Shown one piece after another: positions 15,693 through 25,226 of a stretch of DNA of 64,000 nt. The notes beneath the pieces were generated by a model. It was not told the DNA's origin. It made no database searches and saw only the letters and a program-made list of their open reading frames with translations. Origin of the DNA: Yinghuangia seranimata (lineage in GTDB: Bacteria > Actinomycetota > Actinomycetes > Streptomycetales > Streptomycetaceae); contig NZ_JASAOI010000069.1 in the NCBI RefSeq assembly GCF_029953285.1, positions 1 to 64,000 on the forward strand, read 5' to 3'. Position numbers and translations under genes: made by a program. Position 1 is the stretch's first letter. Each line of letters opens with the position of its first letter.

Positions 15693-16136
15693 TCACGCCA
15701 CCCGGTGCTCGTTGATCAACGTGCGCTTCGTGCACACGCCGTCCTCGAACCACTGCCACACGCGCGACCGCTTCGTCCCGGTCTCGTCGAGCTGGATCAT
15801 CTCGTAGAAGAAGCCGCCCGGGTCGTCCTTGCGCGTCCACGTGAGGCAGATCGTCCGCTCGTCGACCTCCCACGCATGGCCGTTGATGCGGTCGGTGTCG
15901 AACCAGATGTTCCGGTCCTTGTACGTCGCCGGGAAGTGGATGACCTCGGTGCGGCCGTCGGGCCATGTGTAGGTGTTGACCTGGTAGTACGGCCACTCAC
16001 CGGTGTCGGGGAACGTGCAGGCCAGGTGGGTCGCGTGCCGGTCGGTCACGTTGCCGTCGGCGTCGACCCAGATGTACTCGCCCTCCCACTCGCCTTCGTG
16101 GCGGGCCAGCAGCGGCATCTCTTCCCTGATGGACAT
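15693..16136 (-). CDS. Lipocalin-like protein of unknown function (DUF3598-like)
   Basis: A 147-residue soluble protein rich in aromatic residues. It starts MSIREEMPLLARHEGEWEGEYIWVDADG, and the alternating strand pattern (HATHLACTF, YYQVNTYTWPDGRTEVIHF, ICLTWTRKDD, SRVWQWFEDG) suggests an antiparallel beta-barrel such as the lipocalin/DUF3598 fold, known for binding hydrophobic ligands. I am not certain of the family. The gene follows the aldehyde dehydrogenase by 37 bp on the same strand and is probably its operon partner, so it might bind the aldehyde substrate or product; this is inference. Confidence 0.7.
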   Translation of the reverse strand: MSIREEMPLLARHEGEWEGEYIWVDADGNVTDRHATHLACTFPDTGEWPYYQVNTYTWPDGRTEVIHFPATYKDRNIWFDTDRINGHAWEVDERTICLTWTRKDDPGGFFYEMIQLDETGTKRSRVWQWFEDGVCTKRTLINEHRVA

Positions 16137-16173
16137 GCGTGCCCTCTCTCTGCGGACTTTCCTCCGGTACGGG

Positions 16174-17631
16174 CTACCGCGGCGCCGCGTCCCACCACCA
16201 CGGGTCGTCCTTGGGCCCGTTGTTGACCAGGAACGCCTGGCGGCGCACGAAGCGGCGGATCGACGCGGCGCCCATGCGCGAGCCGCCGAGCCCCGACATG
16301 CCGAACGAGTTCTTCTCCGCGTCGTGGACGAACGCGGTCAGACCCGCGTCGTTGACGCTGACCGCGCCCGCGTCCAGGCGCCGCGCGACCGCGAGCGCGG
16401 CGTCCTCGTCGGCGGCGAACACCGCGGCGGACAGGCCGTAGCTCGTGTCGTTGGCCAGCCGCACCGCTTCGTCCGTGTCGTACACCGACATCAGCGGCAC
16501 GATCGGGCCGAACGTCTCCTCGGCCATCACCCGCATGCCGTGGTGCACGGCGGTCAGCACGGTCGGGCGGCACCACAGCCCGCCGCCGAGCTCCTCGACG
16601 GTGCCGCCGACCAGCGCGTGCGCGCCCTGCTCGTACGCGTCGTCTAGGTGCTCACGGATGACGGCGGCCTGCGCGGGGTCGATCAACGGCCCGATGCCGC
16701 CGGCGTCGAGGTCCGGCCAGGCCAGGCCGAGCGCGTCGGCGCGGTCGCACAGCAGGCCGGTGAACTCGTCGAAGACCTTGCGGTGCACATAGACGCGCTC
16801 GATCGACAGGCACGACTGGCCGGCGTTCGCGGTCGCGCCCCACAGGATCGCGGACGCCGCGCGCTGCAGGTCGGCGCCGGGCAGCACGATCGCCGCGTCC
16901 TTGCCGCCGAGTTCGAGGTGGGCGGGAACGAACGCACGGGCCGCGCGCTCGGCGACCGCGCGGCCGGTCGCGACCGAACCGGTGAAGCACACGACGTCGG
17001 CCGCGTCGACCAGCGCCGCGCCGACCTCGGCGCCGCCCTCCACCAGAGCGACCACGGGCGCCAGCGCGGGGACGGCGTCCAAGGCGCGCCGAAGCGGGGC
17101 CAGGAAGCGCGGCGTGACCTCGCTCGGCTTGACGACGGCGGCACAGCCGGCCGCCAGCGCCGGGATCAGGTCGATGGTGCCGAGCAGGAGCGGGAAGTTC
17201 CACGGGCTGATGACGGCGGCGAGCTGGTACGGGCGTTCGGCCGAGCGCGCGGTGATCCACGGCAGCGCGGTCGGCGCACCCGCCGCGGCGCCGCCGGTCT
17301 CGGTCGGCGCCGCACCCCAGCGGGCGAGTCCGCCGAGGACGGCCTGCACCTCCATGACGGACTCGGTACGGCGGCCGGTGTCGTGACCGAGGGCCTCGAC
17401 AAGCTCGTCCTGGACGAGCGCGATCTGCACGGCCAGTTCGCGCAGCGCCGCGGCCCGCCCCGCGGCGCCCAGGGCCTCCCACGCGGGCTGGGCGTGCCGC
17501 AACGCGGCGAGCGTGTCCGCGAGTCCGGCCCGGGTGGGCGGCGCGAGCGCGCGTTCGTCCCGCCCGGTACGCGGGTCGCGGACGCGCAGCAGCGCGTCGG
17601 CGGCGAACCCGCCGCCGTCGGACCCGGTCAC
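16174..17631 (-). CDS. NAD(P)-dependent aldehyde dehydrogenase
   Basis: A 485-residue enzyme of the ALDH superfamily. The oxyanion asparagine lies in VISPWNFPLLL, the general-base glutamate in HLELGGKDAAIVL, the catalytic cysteine in ATANAGQSCLSIERVYV and the coenzyme EETFGPIVPL is also present. QSCLSIERV with the ELGGKDA form resembles the coniferyl/succinate-semialdehyde-like branch. It oxidises an aldehyde to a carboxylate in the cytoplasm; the substrate is unknown. It lies between a nitrilase-like gene upstream and the lipocalin-like gene downstream, all on the same strand. Confidence 0.94.
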   Translation of the reverse strand: MTGSDGGGFAADALLRVRDPRTGRDERALAPPTRAGLADTLAALRHAQPAWEALGAAGRAAALRELAVQIALVQDELVEALGHDTGRRTESVMEVQAVLGGLARWGAAPTETGGAAAGAPTALPWITARSAERPYQLAAVISPWNFPLLLGTIDLIPALAAGCAAVVKPSEVTPRFLAPLRRALDAVPALAPVVALVEGGAEVGAALVDAADVVCFTGSVATGRAVAERAARAFVPAHLELGGKDAAIVLPGADLQRAASAILWGATANAGQSCLSIERVYVHRKVFDEFTGLLCDRADALGLAWPDLDAGGIGPLIDPAQAAVIREHLDDAYEQGAHALVGGTVEELGGGLWCRPTVLTAVHHGMRVMAEETFGPIVPLMSVYDTDEAVRLANDTSYGLSAAVFAADEDAALAVARRLDAGAVSVNDAGLTAFVHDAEKNSFGMSGLGGSRMGAASIRRFVRRQAFLVNNGPKDDPWWWDAAPR

Positions 17632-17767
17632 GGCCGCACCGTCCCGCGCCGCACACGCGCCGCCGGTCCCCGACGCGGACCTGACTCCCGCCGGCCGGGA
17701 TCGCCGTTCGACCGCTCATGACGCGCGTCGCCCACCCCGCGTGCACGCCGCGGCCCCACACCGGCAC

Positions 17768-18652
17768 TCACGTGATCACCCCCGCCTTGATCAGGCGCTC
17801 GAGCGTCTCGGGCTGGCGGCGCGCGAACCACGCGCGGTCCGGGACGGTGTAATCCGGCGGCTTCGCGGCGGCCTCGCCGTCGGCCGCGCCCTCCGCGGCC
17901 CCGTTGGACGCCGTCCCCTCCGACATGAGGCCATTGGGCGTCTCGCCCGTCGCGCGCGCGTACTCGCCCGCCCACAGGGCGGGTTTGCCGCGCGCGAGCA
18001 GGTTGCCCATGCCCGGTCGGCGCCGCGTGCGCCGCAGCGCGGCGAGGTCGAGCTCGGCGTTCGCCACCATGCTCTCCCCAACGCCCGCCTCCACCAGAAC
18101 GGTTCCGGTGAAGTCGACGACCTGCGACATGCCGTCGGTCGAACCGCCCGGAATCGCCGTGCCGGTGATGCCCGCCGTGTTGGCCGACACCACGTACGCG
18201 TGGTTCTCCACAGCGCGCGCGATCCGCGCCACCGACTTCGGGGTCGGCCGCGGGCTGCCCGCCTCCGACGTGGAGTGGCACAGCACCTCGGCGCCGCGCA
18301 GCGTCAACGCCCGGGCCGGCTCGGGGTACAGGATCTCCTCAGAGGCCAGCGCCGCCAGGTTGCCCAGCGGCGTGCGGGCGACCGGGAGCACGCCGTCGAT
18401 GCCGTACACGTCCAGGTACTTGTCCAGGACGTACTCGGGCAGCACCACGGGGCGCACGTCCGGTCCGATGAGGGCGATGCTCGCGGCGGTCTCGGCCCGG
18501 ATCCGGGTTATGGCCCGCCCGATGGCCTCCCGCGCGTCCTCCGGCGCCAACGCGTCGACCGCGTCGCACCGTGACCGCAGGGCGAGCGCCCGGTAGTGCG
18601 GGTCCCAGCCCGCCGCGCCGGAGCCGCCGCTGTGTCCGTCGTACCCGTCCAT
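17768..18652 (-). CDS. Nitrilase-superfamily protein lacking the canonical catalytic cysteine
   Basis: A 294-residue protein with the carbon-nitrogen hydrolase fold: RCDAVDALAPEDAREAIGRAITRI, VVLPEYVLDKYLD (catalytic Glu region), TPLGNLAALASEEILYPEPARALTLRGAEV and STSEAGSP. In active nitrilases the segment after GNL reads like LICYD; here it is ALASEE, so the nucleophile cysteine is replaced by serine. A cysteine does occur 25 residues later (EVLCHSTS) but not in the usual place. Upstream of the ALDH gene by 136 bp, probably one unit. It may be a non-catalytic or divergent family member; the lesion-free frame argues against a pseudogene. Confidence 0.8.
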   Translation of the reverse strand: MDGYDGHSGGSGAAGWDPHYRALALRSRCDAVDALAPEDAREAIGRAITRIRAETAASIALIGPDVRPVVLPEYVLDKYLDVYGIDGVLPVARTPLGNLAALASEEILYPEPARALTLRGAEVLCHSTSEAGSPRPTPKSVARIARAVENHAYVVSANTAGITGTAIPGGSTDGMSQVVDFTGTVLVEAGVGESMVANAELDLAALRRTRRRPGMGNLLARGKPALWAGEYARATGETPNGLMSEGTASNGAAEGAADGEAAAKPPDYTVPDRAWFARRQPETLERLIKAGVIT

Positions 18653-18815
18653 CGCGCCCCCACGCGGCCGGAGTGTTCGGAACGCCGTTTCGCAAGCCGG
18701 AATCTAGCAGCCGGAGTTGGCGGTGTACACGAACCGCCGCCCGACGCCGGACCGCGCCTCTTCCGCCCGGATGGGCGGCGAGTCCTTTCCCGTGACGGAT
18801 CTTGACGGTGTGTTA

Positions 18816-18831
18816 TGTGATTCGAATCACG
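18816..18831. promoter_or_regulatory. Crp/Fnr-like palindromic site
   Basis: The sequence TGTGATTCGAATCACG contains a perfect 14-bp palindrome (18817-18830) and matches the TGTGA-N6-TCACA pattern of Crp sites except for the last base. A TTGACG lies just before it (18802-18807). The site is 58 bp before a small + strand ORF and 164 bp before the nitrilase-like start on the other strand. Confidence 0.55.
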
Positions 18832-18888
18832 AAGTCCGATCCATCAGAAGACGTATGACTCTCCCAAGGATGTGGAAACCGACCAAAC

Positions 18889-19071
18889 ATGAACGAGAAC
18901 GGTCCCGCGTTTCCGGCGGGCGGGGTGGACGCCCCGGCCGGCCACGACGCGCACGTCTGGGCGGAGGGGGAGCAGGAGCGTGCCCGGCTCCTGCTCGCCC
19001 GCGCCGGCGACATAGCCCGGCGCATCGAGCGCATCTGCGGGACGCTCACTCAGGAACCCGCCGGCGGCTGA
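18889..19071 (+). CDS. Small hypothetical protein (60 aa)
   Basis: A 60-residue reading frame with ATG start and high GC at third codon positions, as in real genes of this genome. It begins MNENGPAFPAGGVDAPAGHD and ends with a helical QERARLLLARAGDIARRIERICGTLTQE. No membrane segment or motif is recognised. A TTGACG and a Crp-like palindrome lie upstream, and a very strong hairpin terminator follows 62 bases after the stop, so the region looks like a complete small transcription unit. The ribosome site (AAGGATGTGG) is rather far. It may be a real gene; confidence is moderate. Confidence 0.55.
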   Translation: MNENGPAFPAGGVDAPAGHDAHVWAEGEQERARLLLARAGDIARRIERICGTLTQEPAGG

Positions 19072-19132
19072 GCCGGCCCCCGGGCCGCCCGGCGGCGGCC
19101 ACGTGCGGGACGGGACCGCACACAGCACACAG

Positions 19133-19174
19133 CCGAAGGGCCGCCCGCACCGGATGGTGCGGGCGGCCCTTCGG
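19133..19174. terminator. Strong bidirectional-type hairpin terminator
   Basis: A perfect 19-bp stem (19133-19151 with 19156-19174) with a GGAT tetraloop. It lies between a small + strand ORF and the convergent end of the LysM/rpf-like gene and can serve both. Confidence 0.85.
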
Positions 19175-19250
19175 CGTTCGCCGGCGTCCGTCATCGCGCG
19201 GCAGCGGGCAGGCGGCCGCGGAGTGGCGACGGAGGCGTCGGAGGAGGTGG

Positions 19251-20230
<980 letters not shown>

Positions 20231-20782
20231 AGGGCGTAATCAACCTCCTCCGATGTTTATGCAGGTCAGCCCGCGTTTTTCCGAAGCAGCCGAGAGCGTG
20301 TCGGGAGCGTTTCGCGGTTTGCCAGTGGGACTGCCGGGGCACGATTCGCCCGGTTTGCTCACGGGCGATACACAGAACGCGTTCGGCGTGTCACGTTGCG
20401 CGACGGCATGACGATATGTGATCGTTCCGTCACGTCGAAGACGGCGGCAACCAAAAGGTTTACAGGTCCGTAAAGCAGCTATATGCCCGTGTTGTGATAG
20501 ACGCGTGACCGAGCTCACACAGGGGTCATGCTTGTTGTTCGCGCGGCGCGGTATTAATGCGCCGCGCGCCCGGCGCACCACCGCGTTCAACTGCGAGGAT
20601 TCACTGCGCGAAAGACAACGGCCAGGTCCGCAAAACGGCGGGTGATTCCGTGCGCCCCCGGAAAATCCCTGTGACCCAGGACACTTTTCTCCGAGGATAA
20701 AGATCGGCGCCGCCGAGGCGCCGCAATTTAAACGATCGGCTGGATTCTCCGGCGTCTCGCGGGCCCGTCCGGCCGGATCCGG
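20231..20782. other. Long intergenic region between rpf-like and Ku genes, with a Crp-like site and hairpin
   Basis: About 550 bp without a supported gene, and less GC-rich than its surroundings. Two features stand out. First, a Crp-like site CGTGACCGAGCTCACA at 20504-20519 (one mismatch to TGTGA-N6-TCACA). Second, a hairpin with 9-bp arms GCGCGGCGC (20541-20549) and GCGCCGCGC (20559-20567) that resembles the hairpins at the left window edge. The rest is probably upstream control sequence of the rpf-like gene. Confidence 0.5.
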
Positions 20783-21829
20783 TCAGCCCGTCTTGCGGGG
20801 GCGGCGGGCCGGCGTCTTCGCCGCCGACTTGGCGGTCGACTTGGCCGTCGACTTCGCGGTGCTCCTGGTCGACTTGGCCGACGACCCCGCCGAGGATTTG
20901 GCCGTCGACTTGGCGGGCCGCTTCGCCGTGGACTTCGCGGCGGCCTTCGAGGTCGACTTCTTCGCCTCCGTGCCCTTCGGCGTCGCCGCGCCGCGCACCG
21001 CCTTTGCGGGCGCCTTCGCCGCGGCCTTCCGCGGCGCCCCGCCCGCCGCCTCGCGCGCACCGCGGGCGTCCTCGACGCTCTGCCGCAGCGCCGCCATGAG
21101 GTCGATGACCTGTGCGCCGCCGGTCGGGGCGGGCGCCTCGGCAGGCACTTCGGCGCCCTCGAGCCGCGCGGCCACCAGTTCCTCGACGGCGGCCTGGTAG
21201 TCGTCGTGCTCCTGGCCGAGGTCGGCGGTGCCGAGCGCGTCGATCAGGGTGTCGGCCATGTCGAGCTCGGCGTCCGACACCTTCACCCGTTCGGTGGGGG
21301 CCACGCCTTCCGTGGAGTTGATCTCGTCCGGCCAGTAGAGCTGGTGCAGCACCAGCACCTCGTCGTGCGCCCGCACCAGGGCGAGGATCTCGTGCCCGCG
21401 CATCGCGAGCTTGGCGACCGCGGCCTTGCCGGAGCGCTGCAGCGCCTGGCGCATCAGTACATAAGGCTTGGCGCCCGCGGTGTCAGGCGACAGGTAGTAC
21501 GGCTTGCCGAGCTGCAGCGGATCGACGTCCTCGCCGGCCAGGAAGCCGTGCACCTCGATGGTCCGCGAGGTCGGCAGCGGCAGGTCGGCCAGGTCCTCGT
21601 CGGTGACCGTCGCGACCCGGCCGTCGGCGGCCTCGTAGCCGCGGACGATGTCGCCCGGGCCGAGCTCCTCCCCGTCCAGCTCGCAGACCTTGCGGTAGCG
21701 CACCCGGCCTTGGTCCGTCCGGTGCATCTGGTGGAACTTGACGCTGTGCTCACTGCCGATGGCGGACACGACCTTCACGGGGATGCTCACCAGCCCGAAG
21801 CTGATCGCCCCTTTCCAGATGGCGCGCAC
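20783..21829 (-). CDS. ku: Ku DNA end-binding protein (NHEJ) with a Lys/Ala tail
   Basis: A 348-residue bacterial Ku. The Ku core (residues 1-255) shows MRAIWKGAISFGLVSIPVKV, DIVRGYE, GKPYYLSPDT, AKLAMRGHEILALVRAHDEVLVLHQLYWPDEI. The last ~90 residues are a repetitive Lys/Ala/Ser/Thr tail (AKSTAKS-type, histone-H1-like) that is extra to the core and would bind DNA non-specifically. Ku homodimers bind double-strand ends and recruit LigD. It is divergent from a polymerase-ligase gene with an 82-bp gap that must hold both promoters. DNA repeats encode the tail, so its length may vary between strains. Confidence 0.96.
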   Translation of the reverse strand: MRAIWKGAISFGLVSIPVKVVSAIGSEHSVKFHQMHRTDQGRVRYRKVCELDGEELGPGDIVRGYEAADGRVATVTDEDLADLPLPTSRTIEVHGFLAGEDVDPLQLGKPYYLSPDTAGAKPYVLMRQALQRSGKAAVAKLAMRGHEILALVRAHDEVLVLHQLYWPDEINSTEGVAPTERVKVSDAELDMADTLIDALGTADLGQEHDDYQAAVEELVAARLEGAEVPAEAPAPTGGAQVIDLMAALRQSVEDARGAREAAGGAPRKAAAKAPAKAVRGAATPKGTEAKKSTSKAAAKSTAKRPAKSTAKSSAGSSAKSTRSTAKSTAKSTAKSAAKTPARRPRKTG

Positions 21830-21911
21830 GGATGCTCCGATCGTCGACCCCCGGAGTAGCCTTGATTATCCCATTTGTCGCTTTTGTCGACATGTCGCGC
21901 GGGGAGGAACC

Positions 21912-23756
21912 GTGCCGGTCACCCTGGTCGAGGGCCGCAGGCTGACCCTCACCCACCTCGACAAGGTGCTGTTCCCCGACACGGGCACCACCAAGGGCGA
22001 ACTGGTGCACTACTACACGGCGGTCGCCTCGGCGCTGCTGCCGCACCTGCACGACCGCCCGCTGTCGTTCGTCCGCTTCCCCGACGGCGCGTCCGGACAA
22101 GTGTTCGTCACGAAGCACATCCCGCCCGGCACCCCGCCCTGGGTGCACATCGCCGAGACGCCCACCCGCGACAAAACCCTCCGCCAGGTCGCGATCCAGG
22201 ACCTCGCCAGCCTCGTGTGGGCCGCCAACCTGGTCGCCGAGCTGCACACCCCGCAGTGGCGCGAGGACGAGCCGGGGCAGGCCGACCGGCTCGTCCTCGA
22301 CCTCGACCCGGGGCCGCCCGCCGACCTGCTGGACTGCCGCGACGCGGCGCTGCTGCTGCGCGACCGGCTCGCGGCCGACGGGCTGACCGCATACCCCAAG
22401 ACGTCCGGCTCGAAAGGGCTGCACCTGCTCGTACCGATCACCCCGACACCGTCCGAACGGGTGACGGCGTACGCCAAAGCCGTCGGGCGGGAGCTCGCCG
22501 ACGCGCACCCCGACCGGCTCGTCCTGTCGATGGCCAAGGCCGAGCGGCCCGGCAAGGTATTCATCGACTTCTCGCAGAACGCCGCCGCGAAGACCACGGC
22601 GGCGCCGTACACCGTGCGCGCCCGCAGCGTCCCGACCGTCTCCGCACCGGTCGGATGGGACGAACTGGCCGCCGCGGACGACCCGCGCGACCTCGTCTTC
22701 ACCATCGACGACATGCCCGAGCGCATGGAACGGTACGGCGACCTGCTCGCGCCCCTGCTCAACCCGAACCGCGCGGGACGCGTGCCCGAGCCCGTGGCCG
22801 CGCCCAAGACCCCGCGGCGCGCGGCCCCGGCGCCGAAGCCCGCGGGCAGGCGCCCGCGAACGCCCGTCGACTCCGCGGCGCGGACCGTCGAACCGCCCGT
22901 CGCGGTCGTGCGCCCCCAGGCCGTCGGCGACGTGCCGCGGGCCGACGCGCTGCCCGGCGGCGTCCAGTACTCCATCAAGCTCGACGGCTTCCGCGCCGTC
23001 GCCTTCGCCCGCGGCGCCGATCCGGCCGTCCTGCAGTCCCGTTCCGGGCGCGACCTCGCCCCCGACTTCCCGACGGTCGCCGCCGCCGTCGCCGAACTCC
23101 CCGACGGCACCGTGCTCGACGGCGAACTGTGCGCGTGGCACGAAGGGCGCCTCGACTTCGGCCGGCTCGTCCAGTCCGCGCGGGGCCGGGAGCGCGACGG
23201 AGTGCCGGTCGGCTACGTCGCGTTCGACCTGCTCGCCGTGCCCGGCCGCGACCTGCGCGCACTACCGCTGCGCACCCGCTGGGAGCTGCTCATCGAACTC
23301 CTCGACGGGACCGGGCCGCCGCTCCAGCTCGTCATGGCCACCGACGACCGCGCCGAAGCCCTCGACTGGCGGGCCGCACTCGCCCCGACCGGCGTCGAAG
23401 GGCTCGTCGCGCGCGGGCTCGACACCCCCTACCAGCCCCGGCTGCGCCGCGCGTGGCTCAAGATCCGCGACTCCGACACGGCGGACGTCACCGTCCTCGG
23501 ATACACCGGCACCGCCCGGCGACCCCGCGCCCTGCTGACCGAATCCGCCGACGGGACGCGGGCGTTCACCTCGCCGAAGCTCAACGCCGTCCAGGCGCGG
23601 GACGTCGGCGAGGCACTCGCCGGACGCGAGCTGGGCGGCACGGAAGAGGACCCGGACCAAGGCGTCGTGCACCTGGTCGAGCCGCTCACGGCCGAGGTGA
23701 CGGCGGAGGTCGGACGGTCGCCGTACGTGAAGTTCGTTCGCCTGCGCGGGGATTGA
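21912..23756 (+). CDS. ligD: LigD-type DNA polymerase-ligase lacking the phosphoesterase domain
   Basis: A 614-residue NHEJ enzyme. The N-terminal primase-polymerase domain (about residues 5-290) has the catalytic LVLDLDPGPPADLLDC (D130, D132) and KTSGSKGLHLLVPI, plus VFIDFSQN. A proline-rich linker (300-345) joins it to the ATP-dependent ligase domain (about 346-610) with the nucleophile in YSIKLDGFRAVAF (K356), the LDGELC motif and KIRDSDTADV. The third usual module, the nuclease/phosphoesterase domain, is absent. GTG 21912 follows a GGGGAGGAACC site, fixing the start. It is divergent from ku, forming a compact end-joining pair. Confidence 0.95.
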   Translation: MPVTLVEGRRLTLTHLDKVLFPDTGTTKGELVHYYTAVASALLPHLHDRPLSFVRFPDGASGQVFVTKHIPPGTPPWVHIAETPTRDKTLRQVAIQDLASLVWAANLVAELHTPQWREDEPGQADRLVLDLDPGPPADLLDCRDAALLLRDRLAADGLTAYPKTSGSKGLHLLVPITPTPSERVTAYAKAVGRELADAHPDRLVLSMAKAERPGKVFIDFSQNAAAKTTAAPYTVRARSVPTVSAPVGWDELAAADDPRDLVFTIDDMPERMERYGDLLAPLLNPNRAGRVPEPVAAPKTPRRAAPAPKPAGRRPRTPVDSAARTVEPPVAVVRPQAVGDVPRADALPGGVQYSIKLDGFRAVAFARGADPAVLQSRSGRDLAPDFPTVAAAVAELPDGTVLDGELCAWHEGRLDFGRLVQSARGRERDGVPVGYVAFDLLAVPGRDLRALPLRTRWELLIELLDGTGPPLQLVMATDDRAEALDWRAALAPTGVEGLVARGLDTPYQPRLRRAWLKIRDSDTADVTVLGYTGTARRPRALLTESADGTRAFTSPKLNAVQARDVGEALAGRELGGTEEDPDQGVVHLVEPLTAEVTAEVGRSPYVKFVRLRGD

Positions 23757-23808
23757 TCGGCCCGGCCGCCGGGCCCCGCCCCGGCGGCCCGCCCCGCCGA
23801 CCGCCCCG

Positions 23809-23844
23809 CCGACCGGTCAGCCGACCGGTCAGCCGACCGGTCAG
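23809..23844. repeat. Three 12-bp tandem repeats
   Basis: CCGACCGGTCAG occurs three times in a row, just after the ligase gene and covering the stop codon of the GerW gene. It is too small to suggest a function; replication slippage is the simplest origin. Confidence 0.8.
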
Positions 23845-24263
23845 CCGCGCCGGAACAGCCGTCCCAGCACCCGCAGTCCGACGACCGCGGCAAGCGCACC
23901 CGCCGCCCCGAACGCCCACGGCTCCCAGTCAGCGCGCAGCGGGCGGTACTCCGCGTCGCCGTCCCGGATGACGACGTAGCCGACCGGCGTCACCATCGCG
24001 CCGCCTCCGCCTCCACCGCCCTCGTTGGGGCCTTCCGTCCCATCCCCTCCGACGCCCGCCCCGCCGCCGAAGCCGAACTTGGCCTTCGCGACCGGGATCA
24101 CCGTCACCCCGTCCCGCTCGACGGGGTCGCCGAAGGCCGCGGAGACCGACGTCTTGCTGCCAAGCGTCCCGGCCAACCGCTCCAACAGCCTTTCGGCCGG
24201 CCCCGACGCGGCCGCCGCGGCCTCGCGATGCGCCGGCGTCGACTCGTTGTGCGCGATGGACAT
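23841..24263 (-). CDS. GerW/YtfJ-family sporulation protein
   Basis: A 140-residue protein. The GerW/YtfJ signature is visible as LAGTLGSKTSVSAAFGDPVERDGVTVIPVAKAKFGFGGG, followed by a Gly-rich segment with GGGGGGGAMVTPVGYVVIRDGDAEYRPL, then a C-terminal hydrophobic helix (about 115-135, AFGAAGALAAVVGLRVLG) and basic end. The start at MSIAHN has GGGAGG upstream. Family members occur in spore-forming firmicutes and actinomycetes and are required for proper germination or spore resistance in some. Monocistronic, convergent with the ligase gene. Confidence 0.9.
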   Translation of the reverse strand: MSIAHNESTPAHREAAAAASGPAERLLERLAGTLGSKTSVSAAFGDPVERDGVTVIPVAKAKFGFGGGAGVGGDGTEGPNEGGGGGGGAMVTPVGYVVIRDGDAEYRPLRADWEPWAFGAAGALAAVVGLRVLGRLFRRG

Positions 24264-24420
24264 GGCCCGCCTCCCGAAGTCAGGTGTCTGACGGCCAGCA
24301 TGTCCCGCCGGGGGCGGTCGCGCCATTCACGGACCGAGGGGGATCCCTCGGACGCCCCCACCCCGTGCTGGGATCCTGCGCGCCGCTCGGAACGACGGAT
24401 CCAGGCTGTCGGCGGACCCC

Positions 24421-25050
24421 GTGGCGGCGGCCGCCTACAAGGCCCTGCTCACCCGCGCGGGCCAGGGAATGCACACCCACGAGCTGGATCGTGTCGGTGA
24501 GTTCGTCCGCGCCGAGAAGAGCGTGCCGTCGCTCGCCAAGACGTTCCCCAGGCCGCCGTGGCGCGCCTACGACGACCTGGAGCGCAAGGGCCGCTGGGCC
24601 GGCCGGGCGCTGCCGGTCACCGGTCTGGCTGCCGGGCTGGCCGCCACCGGCCGCTGGGGCGGCGTCGTGGGCGGACTGCTCATCGCGGTGACCCCCACCG
24701 TGTTCGTCGCGCTCGGAGTCGGCGCGCTGTGCGGCCGGCTCCTCAATGACAGCGCCTACTGGCGGGCCGCCCGGCTGCCGGCCGGCCGCTGCGACGACGT
24801 GCTCATCGACTGGCAGGTCGGACTCGGCCTGGACAGCGAAGCCAAGGCCCTCGTGAGCGCCCGCGCGGCGAACGCCGCGGCCGAGCGTGAGCGCGCGTAC
24901 GCGAGCTCACGCTCCGGCGGTTCGGATGATTCGGGGAGCTCCGGCTGCGGCAGCTCGGGCAGCAGCTGCGGGAGTAGCTGCGGCAGCTCGTGCGGCAGCT
25001 CGTGCGGCAGTTCCTGCGGCAGCAGCTGCGGGGGCGGCAGCTGCAGCTGA
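24421..25050 (+). CDS. Membrane protein with Cys/Ser/Gly-repeat C-terminal tail
   Basis: About 209 residues. After a charged N-terminus there are two hydrophobic segments (about residues 65-82 and 84-104), then a soluble helical part (ARAANAAAERERAYASSR), and a striking tail of about 35 residues built from SSCGSSCG-type units with seven or more evenly spaced cysteines, four residues apart. Resemblance to TIGR04222-type proteins with Cys/Gly-rich tails is possible, but I do not recognise the family surely. The GTG at 24421 is the first start; a later ATG (24469) is an alternative. No neighbour suggests a function. The tail could bind metal or form disulfides. Confidence 0.7.
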   Translation: MAAAAYKALLTRAGQGMHTHELDRVGEFVRAEKSVPSLAKTFPRPPWRAYDDLERKGRWAGRALPVTGLAAGLAATGRWGGVVGGLLIAVTPTVFVALGVGALCGRLLNDSAYWRAARLPAGRCDDVLIDWQVGLGLDSEAKALVSARAANAAAERERAYASSRSGGSDDSGSSGCGSSGSSCGSSCGSSCGSSCGSSCGSSCGGGSCS

Positions 25051-25226
25051 CGGCGAGGCCGTCCTGTCGACCGAGGACCCGTGGCACGGCCTCGGCTGTG
25101 CCACGTTCGGTCATTCGGGGGACCTCGGCCGTCCGGACGGCGTGTGCGTCGACGGGGCGGGTACGCGCAGGCGTCAGCCATGCCCGTGCCGCCTGCGGGC
25201 GCCGTCGGCCTACGAGGAGGCGCCTG

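Noticed and set aside
20418-20435. GTGA-N8-TCAC near 20418 as a second Crp site
   Set aside because: The spacer is eight bases rather than six, so it does not fit the Crp pattern.
23809-23844. Short tandem repeat as an attachment or CRISPR-like element
   Set aside because: Only three 12-bp copies without spacers; simple slippage repeat.
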